Source of the DNA: Photobacterium proteolyticum
GTDB taxonomy: Bacteria; Pseudomonadota; Gammaproteobacteria; Enterobacterales; Vibrionaceae
NCBI RefSeq assembly: GCF_001939735.1
Contig: NZ_MJIL01000095.1
Location: 203,635-267,634 of the forward strand
Direction: 5' to 3'
Length of the DNA stretch: 64,000 nucleotides
The notes beneath the pieces were generated by a model. The model was not told where the DNA came from, did no database searches, and saw only the letters and a program-made list of their open reading frames with translations. Shown piece by piece: positions 1 through 7,846 of this stretch (positions are counted from its first letter, which is position 1; every line of letters begins with the position of its first letter). The translations under genes and the position numbers were made by a program.

Positions 1-259
1 TGAATGTCATTGTCCATTCAATGTAGGCTTTGTTTTGTGATGATAAGGTGTCATGTACTTCGAATTGGCATTCGTTGACGGTCCGAAAGAGCCGGGTGAA
101 ATAGTCATGTAAATTTGGCCAACCAACCATCTTGTGGGCAGGGTCTTCGAAAATCACATCAGAATGATAGAGTTCTTCAAGCTCAGTTAAATTATGCTTG
201 GTAAGTTGGTTATATGTTTCGACAAATTTAGCTGTCAAAAACCCTGACTGTTCAGCCAT
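1..259 (-). CDS. NTF2-like/SnoaL-like protein, 3' part outside window
   Basis: This is the first 86 codons of a minus-strand gene that runs off the left edge. Translation gives MAEQSGFLTAKFVETYNQLT followed by a stretch with FEDPAHKMVGW, the pattern of the small NTF2-like (SnoaL-fold) family. A GAGGAG ribosome-binding site lies at 265-270, a few bases before the ATG at 257-259. It follows the photolyase gene with a gap of 46 bases, so it is probably the last visible gene of the same operon. In marine gammaproteobacteria such proteins are often found in photo-oxidative stress clusters next to short-chain dehydrogenase, DUF1365 and Cfa-like genes; that continuation beyond the window is inference. 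Enzymatic function is unknown. Confidence 0.75.
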   Translation of the reverse strand, partial: MAEQSGFLTAKFVETYNQLTKHNLTELEELYHSDVIFEDPAHKMVGWPNLHDYFTRLFRTVNECQFEVHDTLSSQNKAYIEWTMTF

Positions 260-305
260 AGTTCACTCCTCAACATAATATATTTAATACCCAGCCCGGT
301 TCGGT

Positions 306-1790
306 TTATTGGGCTTCACCAATTAGAGCTTTGGCCGATTTAAATACTTCAATCGCTCTGAGCCTTGCACTTTTATGATCAATAATCGGCTTCGGATAAT
401 TCAGGCTCTCCGCCTTGTCCCATAAAAACGGCTGATGAATATATTTATCTGGCACGTCTCGTAATTCATGTATCCAAGTACGGATAAAGCTACCATCTGG
501 ATCAAACCTCTCCCCCTGAACGGTCGGATTAAACACCCTGAAATAGGGTTGGGCATCGGTGCCAGTCGAGGCTGCCCATTGCCAGCCGCCATTGTTTGAA
601 GCCAAATCACCATCAATCAGCTGAGACATGAACCATTGTTCGCCAGCTTGCCAGTGAATGAGCAGATCTTTGGTCAAAAAGCTGGCTGTAATCATCCTTA
701 GCCGATTGTGCATCCAGCCTGTCTGCCTGAGCTGTCTCATCGCAGCATCGACAATCGGATAGCCCGTCCTGCCTTGCTGCCAGGCATTCAGCATAGAGTC
801 GGACTTCTGCCACACCACGTTGCGGGTCCAACCGAGAAAAGGTTGGTCCCGGCTTAATTTCGGCCAGGCCACAATTAAGTGACGATAGAACTCTCGCCAG
901 ATAATTTCATTTAACCAACAAAATGCGCCACTTTTCGAATCATCTAAACATTGCGGAAACTCAGCCAGCAATGCTGCCATACATTGACGAGCAGACAGTG
1001 CTCCTATACTCAAATACGGTGACAAGCAACTGGTTCCATCTATGGCGGGAATATCTCTTTGCTGATGATAAAGCGCTGCTTTTTCTTCACAAAACATATG
1101 AAGCCGCTGCTTGATAGCTTCTTCATCGACCGGCCAGTGAACACTGTCTGCAACCGGGTAAGTAAACGACATCATCGGCTCTGGTTGCACATCCAACATA
1201 AAACCATTTGCTTGCTGCTTTTCAGGTTTAGGATGGACAGAAGGCACTTCAAAACGATAAACCTCTAGCCACTCACGCCTGAAGGGAGTGAATACCTTAA
1301 AAGGCTGACCATTTCTTGTCAGTACCTTCCCTGGCGTAATAATGCAGTCATCATCAAACGCGCTGAACCTGATATTGTGTATATCTAACAGCCCTGCGGT
1401 GAGTTCATCACGCTGACGCTCATTCCACTCATATTGCTGATTACAAAAAACATGACTGATATTATGGGACACCGCTAAATCCGCAATTGCCTGCGCCTCT
1501 CTATCAAAGTCGTCGACCTCAACAACAACTAACGGAATACTGAGTTCAGCAAGTTGTTCCCTGAGTACATCAAGGCGGCGCCGAATAAAATCAACTTTCA
1601 TCGGGGCAACATTATGCTCATGCCACTGCATTGGCGTTGAAATAAAGGCTGCAAGTACATTGTTACTACAACGGGTTGCGGCCGCGAGAGCTGTATTATC
1701 GACCACCCTAAGATCTGAGCGAAACCATATTAAACTTGCACCTTCGGGAGTATCTGACGTCTCTTTCTTTTCTAATGATTGATTAACCAT
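306..1790 (-). CDS. phrB: Deoxyribodipyrimidine photolyase (CPD class I)
   Basis: The enzyme repairs UV-induced cyclobutane pyrimidine dimers using blue light and FAD. The N-terminal photolyase domain begins with LIWFRSDLRVVDNTALAAA (antenna-chromophore Rossmann domain). The C-terminal FAD domain has WLNEIIWREFYRHL, TGWMHNRLRMI and the dimer-binding NNGGWQWAASTGTDAQPYFR, so the tryptophan electron-transfer residues are present. Length from the chosen start is 494 residues, typical for the family (about 470). An in-frame ATG at 1803-1805 exists, but GGGAG lies 8 bases before the ATG at 1788-1790, which supports the shorter form. It is the third gene of an operon with the upstream MerR regulator and DUF523 protein, so light or B12-linked induction is likely. 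Confidence 0.93.
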   Translation of the reverse strand: MVNQSLEKKETSDTPEGASLIWFRSDLRVVDNTALAAATRCSNNVLAAFISTPMQWHEHNVAPMKVDFIRRRLDVLREQLAELSIPLVVVEVDDFDREAQAIADLAVSHNISHVFCNQQYEWNERQRDELTAGLLDIHNIRFSAFDDDCIITPGKVLTRNGQPFKVFTPFRREWLEVYRFEVPSVHPKPEKQQANGFMLDVQPEPMMSFTYPVADSVHWPVDEEAIKQRLHMFCEEKAALYHQQRDIPAIDGTSCLSPYLSIGALSARQCMAALLAEFPQCLDDSKSGAFCWLNEIIWREFYRHLIVAWPKLSRDQPFLGWTRNVVWQKSDSMLNAWQQGRTGYPIVDAAMRQLRQTGWMHNRLRMITASFLTKDLLIHWQAGEQWFMSQLIDGDLASNNGGWQWAASTGTDAQPYFRVFNPTVQGERFDPDGSFIRTWIHELRDVPDKYIHQPFLWDKAESLNYPKPIIDHKSARLRAIEVFKSAKALIGEAQ

Positions 1791-1821
1791 ACTACAAACT
1801 CCCATTGATTATTTCGGGCCA

Positions 1822-2634
1822 TTACGGCTGAGCTAACATATCCTGGTGTATCGTCCTGATACTGCCAACGAGTTCAAAATGACACTGCGAATTCACAACC
1901 AGCTTTTTTAATTGTTCCAGGTTACTTACTGATATGCGCCTTTCACCAATCACGACCACTTTACTGACTTTCAATGCTTCTAATGCCGCTCCAAGGGAAG
2001 TTAACTTACCGTCTAACGAGCCAAGAACAGTGACGTTGTAACCCTCATCTGTTAACTGCCATGCCTGCAACCACATGTGATAATCACCCGGCGTATCGAA
2101 GCTCAATAAGTAACACAGGTTTGACGATCGCTTTTTGGCTTGGGCTATCAACGCAACACAGCGCTGCATAATGGCTGACTGCCACAGTGATAATTGAATA
2201 CTTACGAACGGATTCTCAGCTTTTTTTATCTCGCTTTCCACAGGGCTCACAATATGCGTAACAAAAACTTCAAGTGGATACTCTTTCATTATCTGTATTA
2301 ATAGCTTATCTAGCTTGGCACCATTACAGTCAATCAGTGCCGATAATAATAAGTCGACAGATTTTTTATTTTCCGGCTGCTCACTTTCCTTTTCGGCATC
2401 TTGTACGCCTTCAATAAGAGGACGCACTTTACCTATTGCTACCCCCTTATCCAACCAAGATAGAATAATGCGTATCTTCTCAACATCTTGTTCAGAATAT
2501 AAACGGTGACCTTTTTCGGTTCTTTTCGGGTTTAACAAGCCATAACGTCTTTGCCACGCCCTCAGGGTTACCGAATTCACCCCCGTTATATCGGAGACTT
2601 CTTTTATTGCGTAATACTGATGTTCACAATCCAT
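1822..2634 (-). CDS. MerR-family regulator with C-terminal B12-binding-like domain
   Basis: The 270-residue protein has an N-terminal MerR winged helix (residues about 8-75: YAIKEVSDITGVNSVTLRAW, then RRYGLL and GHRLYSEQDVEKI), typical of the CarH/LitR/MlrA/BluR group. The C-terminal half, from about residue 90, resembles the cap plus Rossmann-like cobalamin-binding module of CarH/LitR. The B12-ligand motif expected as (D/E)xHxxG appears as D184-Y-H186-M-W-L189: Asp and His are kept, but the final Gly is Leu. It overlaps the end of the upstream DUF523 gene by 11 bases and precedes the photolyase gene, so it is probably a light- or cobalamin-responsive repressor of its own operon, acting at the TGTACA boxes upstream. 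Whether it still binds B12 is uncertain. Confidence 0.88.
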   Translation of the reverse strand: MDCEHQYYAIKEVSDITGVNSVTLRAWQRRYGLLNPKRTEKGHRLYSEQDVEKIRIILSWLDKGVAIGKVRPLIEGVQDAEKESEQPENKKSVDLLLSALIDCNGAKLDKLLIQIMKEYPLEVFVTHIVSPVESEIKKAENPFVSIQLSLWQSAIMQRCVALIAQAKKRSSNLCYLLSFDTPGDYHMWLQAWQLTDEGYNVTVLGSLDGKLTSLGAALEALKVSKVVVIGERRISVSNLEQLKKLVVNSQCHFELVGSIRTIHQDMLAQP

Positions 2635-3571
2635 AACGTAATTTCAACTCCTCGGGATATGGATTCAAAAATGTTTGTAGCTGTAAATACGGATCCGGAT
2701 ATTGCTTAAGATAATGGTTAATAAGTGCTAAAGGTACCAGTATTGGTTGGTTACCCTCACGATAACTCATTATCAGTTCGGCTAACTCTTGTTTTTGCTC
2801 TTTGGTTAATGAGCGTTTGAAATAACCCTGAAGATGCATTAATACATTGGTGTTATTCTTTTTGCTCGCCCTATTTTTTATGGCGTCCATAAACTGCTGT
2901 CGATATTCGACATAGAATTCCGTTAAATCCCATTCTTTTATTGAAGCCACCAACCGGCCAATATCTTTGTAGGCTATCGGGCTATGTGCCATCAAAACGA
3001 GCTTATAGCGTGAGTGAAACTTAACAAAAGCATCGTAGCTAAAGTTATCACCGATAGAATTATAAAAATCATTGAGCGAAAAAACTCGAAATACAAAGTT
3101 TTCTCTCAGCACCGGATCTTGAAGGCGCCCATCTTCCTCCACGGGTAACCAGGGCATCTTCTCCATTAACTCTCGGGTGTATACCCCAACACTTCCACCG
3201 GGTACCGTATTTCCGTTAGGTATGTGTAATTTGACCCTTTCCATGCCGCAGGTTGGTGACTTGGCACACACGACATAACCTCGCAAACCACCAAAATGGG
3301 GGATTTGCTGCCGTGCAAACTCTTGCATCTGAGAGGTAAAGTCGATGTCGTTGTCTTTACTGTCCACCAAACGCTCATCACCTGCTGGCAGTTGCAACAA
3401 CCGAATAGCGCGTCTCGGAATTGTCATCCCAATACCAACCTCAGGACAAACAGGCTTAAAATCAAAATACTTTGAAAGCTCATCGGCCGCAAAGCGGTTT
3501 TGCTTATGTCCGCCATCAAAGCGAACTTTTTGTCCGAGAACACATGCACTTATACCAACGGAAATAGTCAT
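2624..3571 (-). CDS. DUF523-DUF1722 (YbgA-type) protein
   Basis: A 315-residue two-domain protein. The N-terminal DUF523 domain has GISACVLGQKVRFDGGHK, CPEVGIGM and a cysteine in KSPTCGMERVK. The C-terminal DUF1722/YbgA domain includes the conserved HSRYKLVLMAHSP and MHLQGYFKR stretches. The family is regularly found beside photolyase genes (the E. coli ybgA gene adjoins phrB), but its biochemical role is unknown; tRNA or thiouracil-linked functions have been proposed for related domains. An upstream in-frame ATG at 3605-3607 is disfavoured because it would lie at the predicted transcription start and inside an operator; the ATG at 3569-3571 gives the family-typical N-terminus and follows AAGGTTGGAG. 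First gene of the light/DNA-damage operon. Confidence 0.85.
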   Translation of the reverse strand: MTISVGISACVLGQKVRFDGGHKQNRFAADELSKYFDFKPVCPEVGIGMTIPRRAIRLLQLPAGDERLVDSKDNDIDFTSQMQEFARQQIPHFGGLRGYVVCAKSPTCGMERVKLHIPNGNTVPGGSVGVYTRELMEKMPWLPVEEDGRLQDPVLRENFVFRVFSLNDFYNSIGDNFSYDAFVKFHSRYKLVLMAHSPIAYKDIGRLVASIKEWDLTEFYVEYRQQFMDAIKNRASKKNNTNVLMHLQGYFKRSLTKEQKQELAELIMSYREGNQPILVPLALINHYLKQYPDPYLQLQTFLNPYPEELKLRYGL

Positions 3572-3581
3572 AGCTCCAACC

Positions 3582-3656
3582 TTGTACAAACCAACAAACT
3601 TGTACAACTAAAGTTAGCCTATGTTCTCAGGTTGTACAATAATTTTTTTTGTACAT
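3582..3656. promoter_or_regulatory. Array of four TGTACA operator-like boxes
   Basis: Three perfect palindromes TTGTACAA (3582-3589, 3600-3607, 3632-3639) and one variant TTGTACAT (3649-3656) lie in 75 bases upstream of the DUF523 gene. The boxes form two pairs: in the first, two TGTACA cores are separated by 12 bases, in the second by 11. TGTACA-N12-TGTACA is, from memory, close to the operator described for cobalamin-dependent LitR/CarH-type MerR photoreceptor regulators in Pseudomonas. The downstream MerR protein is the obvious ligand, implying autoregulation of the photolyase operon. Confidence 0.65.
3611..3639 (-). promoter_or_regulatory. Predicted promoter of the DUF523-merR-phr operon
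   Basis: On the minus strand, TTGTAC (3639-3634) serves as a -35 box, followed by a 17-base spacer and TAACTT (3616-3611) as a -10 box. Transcription would start near 3604. The -35 element lies inside one of the TGTACA boxes, so a protein bound there would block RNA polymerase. This is a pattern match without experimental support. Confidence 0.5.
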
Positions 3657-3691
3657 ATATAGGTTCGTGATTAGCCATATGATTAACAAAG

Positions 3692-3715
3692 AAAAAAGCG
3701 GCCTAAGGCCGCTTT
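3692..3715 (-). terminator. Rho-independent terminator of rlmF
   Basis: A perfect 9-bp stem, AAAGCGGCC (3695-3703) with loop TAA and GGCCGCTTT (3707-3715). On the minus strand the stem ends in six T residues (3692-3697). It lies 57 bases beyond the rlmF stop codon. Confidence 0.85.
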
Positions 3716-3771
3716 GCTGTTAATGACAAATTCTAGAAACTTATTGAAGTGACAAGCTGAAAAGCGAACCT

Positions 3772-4776
3772 TTATTGCTCCCAGCGCTTTTCACGCCAGG
3801 CTTGCTGCTGCTCGCCATTCAAGAACGTCCACGCTACAACACGGGTCATTTTCTGACCTTGTGCCATGTCAATGGTACGTACATCGGCAGCACCTGCTTT
3901 CTTCAGGCTACGATAGATTTCCGGCAGGTTTTCTTTCTTCGACACTAACGTTGTAAACCAAAAACATTGGGCCTGATGGTCAACACTTTGCTTAATCATG
4001 CGCTTGATAAAAGCGGCCTCTCCACCCGGGCACCAAAGCTCAGCCTTTTGCCCACCAAAATTGAGAACAGGCTTCTTCCCTTTTCCGGATTTTTGAAAGC
4101 TATCCGTCCCCTTCTTTTGAGCGTTGGCAGCAAGATTACGTACTTTGCGCTCACTGCCAGCGGTCGCTTCTGCCAATGAAGCGTGAAAAGGCGGGTTGCA
4201 CATCGTAAAATCAAAAACATCGTCTGCATTGATCATCCCGGTAAAGATATGATCTGGATTTTTCTGCAAGCGGCACTTGATCCCACCAGACAACGTTGGA
4301 TTAGACTCTACAATAAACTTCGCTGATTTAATTGAAAGCGGATCAATATCAGCCCCAACGAAACGCCAGCCATAAACCCGGTGCCCAACAATCGGATACG
4401 CACAATTCGCTCCGACTCCAACATCAAGGCCAGTTATACGTTTCCCTTTGGGGATCACGCCCTTGTTCGAGTCAGCCAACAAATCTGCAATATAGTGAAG
4501 ATAGTCTGCTCGGCCGGGAATTGGCGGACACAAGTAACCCGGTGGAATATCCCAATGCTGAACCTGATAAAAATGACTTAACAATGCTTTATTCAGCATT
4601 TTGACTGCCTGAGGATCAGTAAAATCAACAGACAAGTCACCAAACTTGTTCTTTGCTACAAAGGGACTTAACGAAGGACAGCTCGCTATCAGGGCGTCAA
4701 AATCATAACGCTGACGGTGGGGATTGCGAGGATGTAACCCTTTTTTGGTTACCTGGGTTTTCTTCTTTTGCGTCAT
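3772..4776 (-). CDS. rlmF: 23S rRNA (adenine-1618-N6)-methyltransferase
   Basis: RlmF (formerly YbiN) methylates N6 of A1618 in 23S rRNA using S-adenosylmethionine. The 334-residue protein begins with the basic tail MTQKKKTQVTKKGLHPRNPH typical of RlmF, then LHPRNPHRQRYDFDAL. It has the SAM-binding GLDVGVGANCAYPIVGHRVYGW stretch and the amino-methyltransferase catalytic motif NPPF in TMCNPPFHASLAEA. Length agrees with the family (about 308-340). It is a single-gene unit on the minus strand with its own terminator downstream, and is divergent from pelA. No recognisable strong ribosome-binding site was seen. Identification is by motif and overall recognition. Confidence 0.93.
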   Translation of the reverse strand: MTQKKKTQVTKKGLHPRNPHRQRYDFDALIASCPSLSPFVAKNKFGDLSVDFTDPQAVKMLNKALLSHFYQVQHWDIPPGYLCPPIPGRADYLHYIADLLADSNKGVIPKGKRITGLDVGVGANCAYPIVGHRVYGWRFVGADIDPLSIKSAKFIVESNPTLSGGIKCRLQKNPDHIFTGMINADDVFDFTMCNPPFHASLAEATAGSERKVRNLAANAQKKGTDSFQKSGKGKKPVLNFGGQKAELWCPGGEAAFIKRMIKQSVDHQAQCFWFTTLVSKKENLPEIYRSLKKAGAADVRTIDMAQGQKMTRVVAWTFLNGEQQQAWREKRWEQ

Positions 4777-4936
4777 TTAATTATCACTTTGCTTAATTAG
4801 CAGCTAAACAATACTGTTAACTGCAATTGATACACTGCATTTTACAGCATAAACCTTGTTGCAATAAGTCCACGGACAAACCATATAAAAAATATTTTCC
4901 AAGACACACGCAAAACTAAACGCATACCCCGCGACA

Positions 4937-4958
4937 AAATGGTCAATAAATGGTCAAT
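4937..4958. repeat. Exact tandem 11-bp repeat in the pel promoter region
   Basis: AAATGGTCAAT occurs twice head to tail (4937-4947 and 4948-4958), a period of one helical turn, about 130 bases before the pelA start. Two identical sites on the same DNA face suggest cooperative binding of an activator. The second TGGTCA (4951-4956) is placed 17 bases before TAAATA (4974-4979), so it could double as a weak -35 box. Confidence 0.55.
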
Positions 4959-4979
4959 TCACGCAAAGTTCGCTAAATA

Positions 4980-5010
4980 TGAGACAAATTTGTAGAAAAA
5001 ACATGTCTCA
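4980..5010. promoter_or_regulatory. Inverted repeat upstream of pelA
   Basis: TGAGACA (4980-4986) and its exact reverse complement TGTCTCA (5004-5010) are separated by 17 bases, 72 bases before the pelA ATG. The left arm runs into a second palindrome, ACAAATTTGT (4984-4993). The arrangement fits an operator at or just after the expected transcription start, or a leader stem. The regulator is not identified. Confidence 0.45.
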
Positions 5011-5082
5011 AATTTTACAGTGGAATTAACTGGCATAGCTGTGCAGTGCTATTTAGGCATTACAAGCAAAAGGAGTTGCATT

Positions 5083-7833
5083 ATGCGTATATGGATCTTT
5101 GTGCTGTTCGTTTTGCCTTCTTTGGTGTCTGCACAGACACCTTCGTCAATCGCTTTTTATTACAACTCAATTGATTCCGTCAGGGAATTAATGAATTACG
5201 ATCGTGTCGTTGTAACCGCGGACCTAATTACCCCAAAACAAATAGAGACATTACATAAAGCAAAAACGAAAGTTTTTGCCTATCTGAGTGTTGGGGAATT
5301 TGACGGTCAAATCCTACCCGACAACTTACGTACTTCCTCTCCTGCAAGAAATGAAAACTGGCAAAGTTATGCCATGGATTTAACCGATCCCCAATGGCAA
5401 CTATATCTGACCCAAAAAGCTGAAGCTTATCTCGCCAAAGGTTTTGATGGCTTATTTCTTGATACTCTGGACAGCTATTACCTCTTTGCAAAAACCGAGA
5501 AAAAACAGAAAGAGCAACAACAGGCGCTTGTTAAGATCATTGCCGAACTTGATCACCTATCGGGTAAACCACAACTCATTCTAAACCGGGGCTTTGAAGT
5601 CATCGAACAGCTAGAGCATCCAATCTCTGCCGTCCTAGCTGAGTCGCTCTACAACAGCTACCACCCTGTCGATAATAGCTATAAGAAAGTCAAACCCTCT
5701 GATTCAGAATGGCTTACCGGCAAACTGAATCAAGTTAAAGCACGTGGCATCGAGGCGATTGTTATTGACTATATCCCGGCGAAAGACCGTGAAGCACAAA
5801 TTGCAGCCGCGAAACGCCTGCTTGACGAAGGCTATACGCCGTATATCAGTGACGGAATGCTCTATGAGTTCGGCGTGAGCACAATCGAACCGGTTGCCAA
5901 GCGCATTCTCGGCTTTTACGACAGCCAGTTCACTGACTTTTCATCATCTGAGTGTCACCGGATGATCTCAATGCCTATTGAGTACATGGGTTACGTACCT
6001 GAATGCAGGGACGTCCGGTCAACCAACATCGACAATATCGACCTCAGTCGCTACGCTGCCATTTTGCTGTGGCTGGAAGAAAGTTCCTATCAAAGCAATG
6101 CCAAACTTCAGCAATGGCTTTTCCATACTATTGACGAACGCCCGGTCCTTTTTATCAAATCACTGCCTACGGATGAAACATTACGAGCCAAGCTCGGCAT
6201 TACCGAATCTGGCACACTACAAGGTAAAATCGATATCAGTCGCGGCAGAGACTGGGGGGCTAATCGCTACCCTCCCACTTTCAGCGAGTTTGAACCTCAT
6301 CCGCGTTGGGTTACCAAAAGTACAAGCATCGCTCGGCTCATTGAAGCAACAGATGAAAACGGCCATTCTTCAGGTCTCCTGTTCAAGGCTCCTTGGGGAG
6401 GCGCGGTTTTGGCCCCATTACCAGTGCTTAACCTGGCAAACAACACTGAGACTTGGTCAATTGATCCTTTCCGCTTAATCGACGAGACACTGGACCTTCC
6501 GGTTATTCCCGCGGCCGACGCCACGACGGAATCAGGCAGACGGATCCTTACCAGCCATGTCGACGGTGACGGTTTCCCATCCAAAGCCTGGTTCCCTGGA
6601 AAGCCCTATACCGCAGAAGTACTGCTAAAACATGTCTTTAAAAAATACGCTCTACCGCAAACTGTTTCTGTTATTGAAGGCGAGGTTGGTAAACGCGGCT
6701 TATACCCTGACGAAAGTGAAGCCATGGAAGCGGTAGCCCGTGACATATTTACATTGCCAAATGTAGAGATTGCATCACATACTTTTAGCCACCCTTTTTT
6801 CTGGGACCAGACCAGGACATTTAAGAAAAAGCAGTATGGTGATCACCTGCCTATTCCCGGCTACACCCTGGACTACCACAATGAAATCATCGGTAGTGTT
6901 AACTACATCAACAAAAACCTCGCCCCCAAAGACAAAAAAACTAAGCTGATACTGTGGTCTGGAAAAGCCGATCCCAAAGAAGACATTCTAACCATTGCTG
7001 AAAAAGCCAACCTGCTCAATGTTAACGGCGGCAACACCTATGTTGTAAAAGGAAATAACAACTATACCCAAGTCTCACCCACTATTGCCTGGTATCCCTC
7101 AGCGGTTCAAGTCTATGCGCCGGTTCTAAACGAAAATATATATACTAATCTCTGGACTGAACATCATGATGGTTACGGACGTGCAGTAGAAACATTCGAG
7201 TTACTTGGTAATCCACGCCGATTGAAAACTATCGCTATTTACTATCACATGTACTCAGGCGCTTACCCCGCATCGTTGAAGGGGCTTCTTGATGTCTATG
7301 ACTGGGCAGTGAAGCAAAAGGCCACTCCCCTCTACCTGAGCGAATATGCCAAGCGTGCTCGTACTCTGTATGAAACAGGAATTGCGAAAACCCTCAATGG
7401 CAACTGGCAAGTCACCAGTTCAGGCATTACCAGCATCCGCCTGCCGGACTCTATGGGCTTTCCGGTTATCTCAGAAAGCAATATCGCAGGCTGGGAGCAA
7501 GGACCGGATGGTAAGTTCTTGACTCTATCAGCACCACGCAGTGTTATCGCTTTGGCTAACATTCAAAACCAAGACACCTATCTAAAAAATGCCAACGGCC
7601 AACTTATACAATGGAAAAAAGACGGGGCAAATACGTACTGGAGAATTAAGAGTCATACTCCGCTTGAGTTTGAAATCGCCAATGGGTCAGGGTGCAAACT
7701 CATCAGTGACTCGACACTAAAAGCAACTGTCATCGCAAATGGCAGGATCAGATATCGCGCATCTAAGGCTGGTACTTTCTCTGGCTCACTACGCTGCAGT
7801 AGTCAAATTGTAACAACGAACAAAAACGACTAA
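5083..7833 (+). CDS. pelA: Pel polysaccharide hydrolase/deacetylase PelA
   Basis: PelA is the periplasmic enzyme that partly deacetylates and can cleave Pel, a galactosamine-rich exopolysaccharide. From the ATG at 5083, with AAAGGAG about 6-12 bases before it, the 916-residue protein (P. aeruginosa PelA is about 948) starts with signal peptide MRIWIFVLFVLPSLVSA. Residues about 25-280 form the TIM-barrel endo-galactosaminidase-like domain; E187 in AVLAESLYNSY is a candidate catalytic acid. A middle Rossmann-like region follows. The deacetylase domain has HVDGDGF (D494, D496) and an HxxxH metal motif H566-TFS-H570. A C-terminal beta-rich part ends the protein. An upstream in-frame GTG at 5020 would bury the signal peptide and is rejected. 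First gene of a seven-gene operon; pelB starts 13 bases after its stop. Confidence 0.94.
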   Translation: MRIWIFVLFVLPSLVSAQTPSSIAFYYNSIDSVRELMNYDRVVVTADLITPKQIETLHKAKTKVFAYLSVGEFDGQILPDNLRTSSPARNENWQSYAMDLTDPQWQLYLTQKAEAYLAKGFDGLFLDTLDSYYLFAKTEKKQKEQQQALVKIIAELDHLSGKPQLILNRGFEVIEQLEHPISAVLAESLYNSYHPVDNSYKKVKPSDSEWLTGKLNQVKARGIEAIVIDYIPAKDREAQIAAAKRLLDEGYTPYISDGMLYEFGVSTIEPVAKRILGFYDSQFTDFSSSECHRMISMPIEYMGYVPECRDVRSTNIDNIDLSRYAAILLWLEESSYQSNAKLQQWLFHTIDERPVLFIKSLPTDETLRAKLGITESGTLQGKIDISRGRDWGANRYPPTFSEFEPHPRWVTKSTSIARLIEATDENGHSSGLLFKAPWGGAVLAPLPVLNLANNTETWSIDPFRLIDETLDLPVIPAADATTESGRRILTSHVDGDGFPSKAWFPGKPYTAEVLLKHVFKKYALPQTVSVIEGEVGKRGLYPDESEAMEAVARDIFTLPNVEIASHTFSHPFFWDQTRTFKKKQYGDHLPIPGYTLDYHNEIIGSVNYINKNLAPKDKKTKLILWSGKADPKEDILTIAEKANLLNVNGGNTYVVKGNNNYTQVSPTIAWYPSAVQVYAPVLNENIYTNLWTEHHDGYGRAVETFELLGNPRRLKTIAIYYHMYSGAYPASLKGLLDVYDWAVKQKATPLYLSEYAKRARTLYETGIAKTLNGNWQVTSSGITSIRLPDSMGFPVISESNIAGWEQGPDGKFLTLSAPRSVIALANIQNQDTYLKNANGQLIQWKKDGANTYWRIKSHTPLEFEIANGSGCKLISDSTLKATVIANGRIRYRASKAGTFSGSLRCSSQIVTTNKND

Positions 7834-7846
7834 CGGTTAACTACGT

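Noticed and set aside
5020..5082. Upstream GTG start for pelA
   Set aside because: It would place 21 residues before a clean signal peptide and its start lies close to the inverted repeat; the ATG at 5083 has AAAGGAG upstream.
5978..6478. 166-codon plus-strand frame inside pelA
   Set aside because: It lies wholly in another frame of pelA, lacks a ribosome-binding site and has no recognisable domain.
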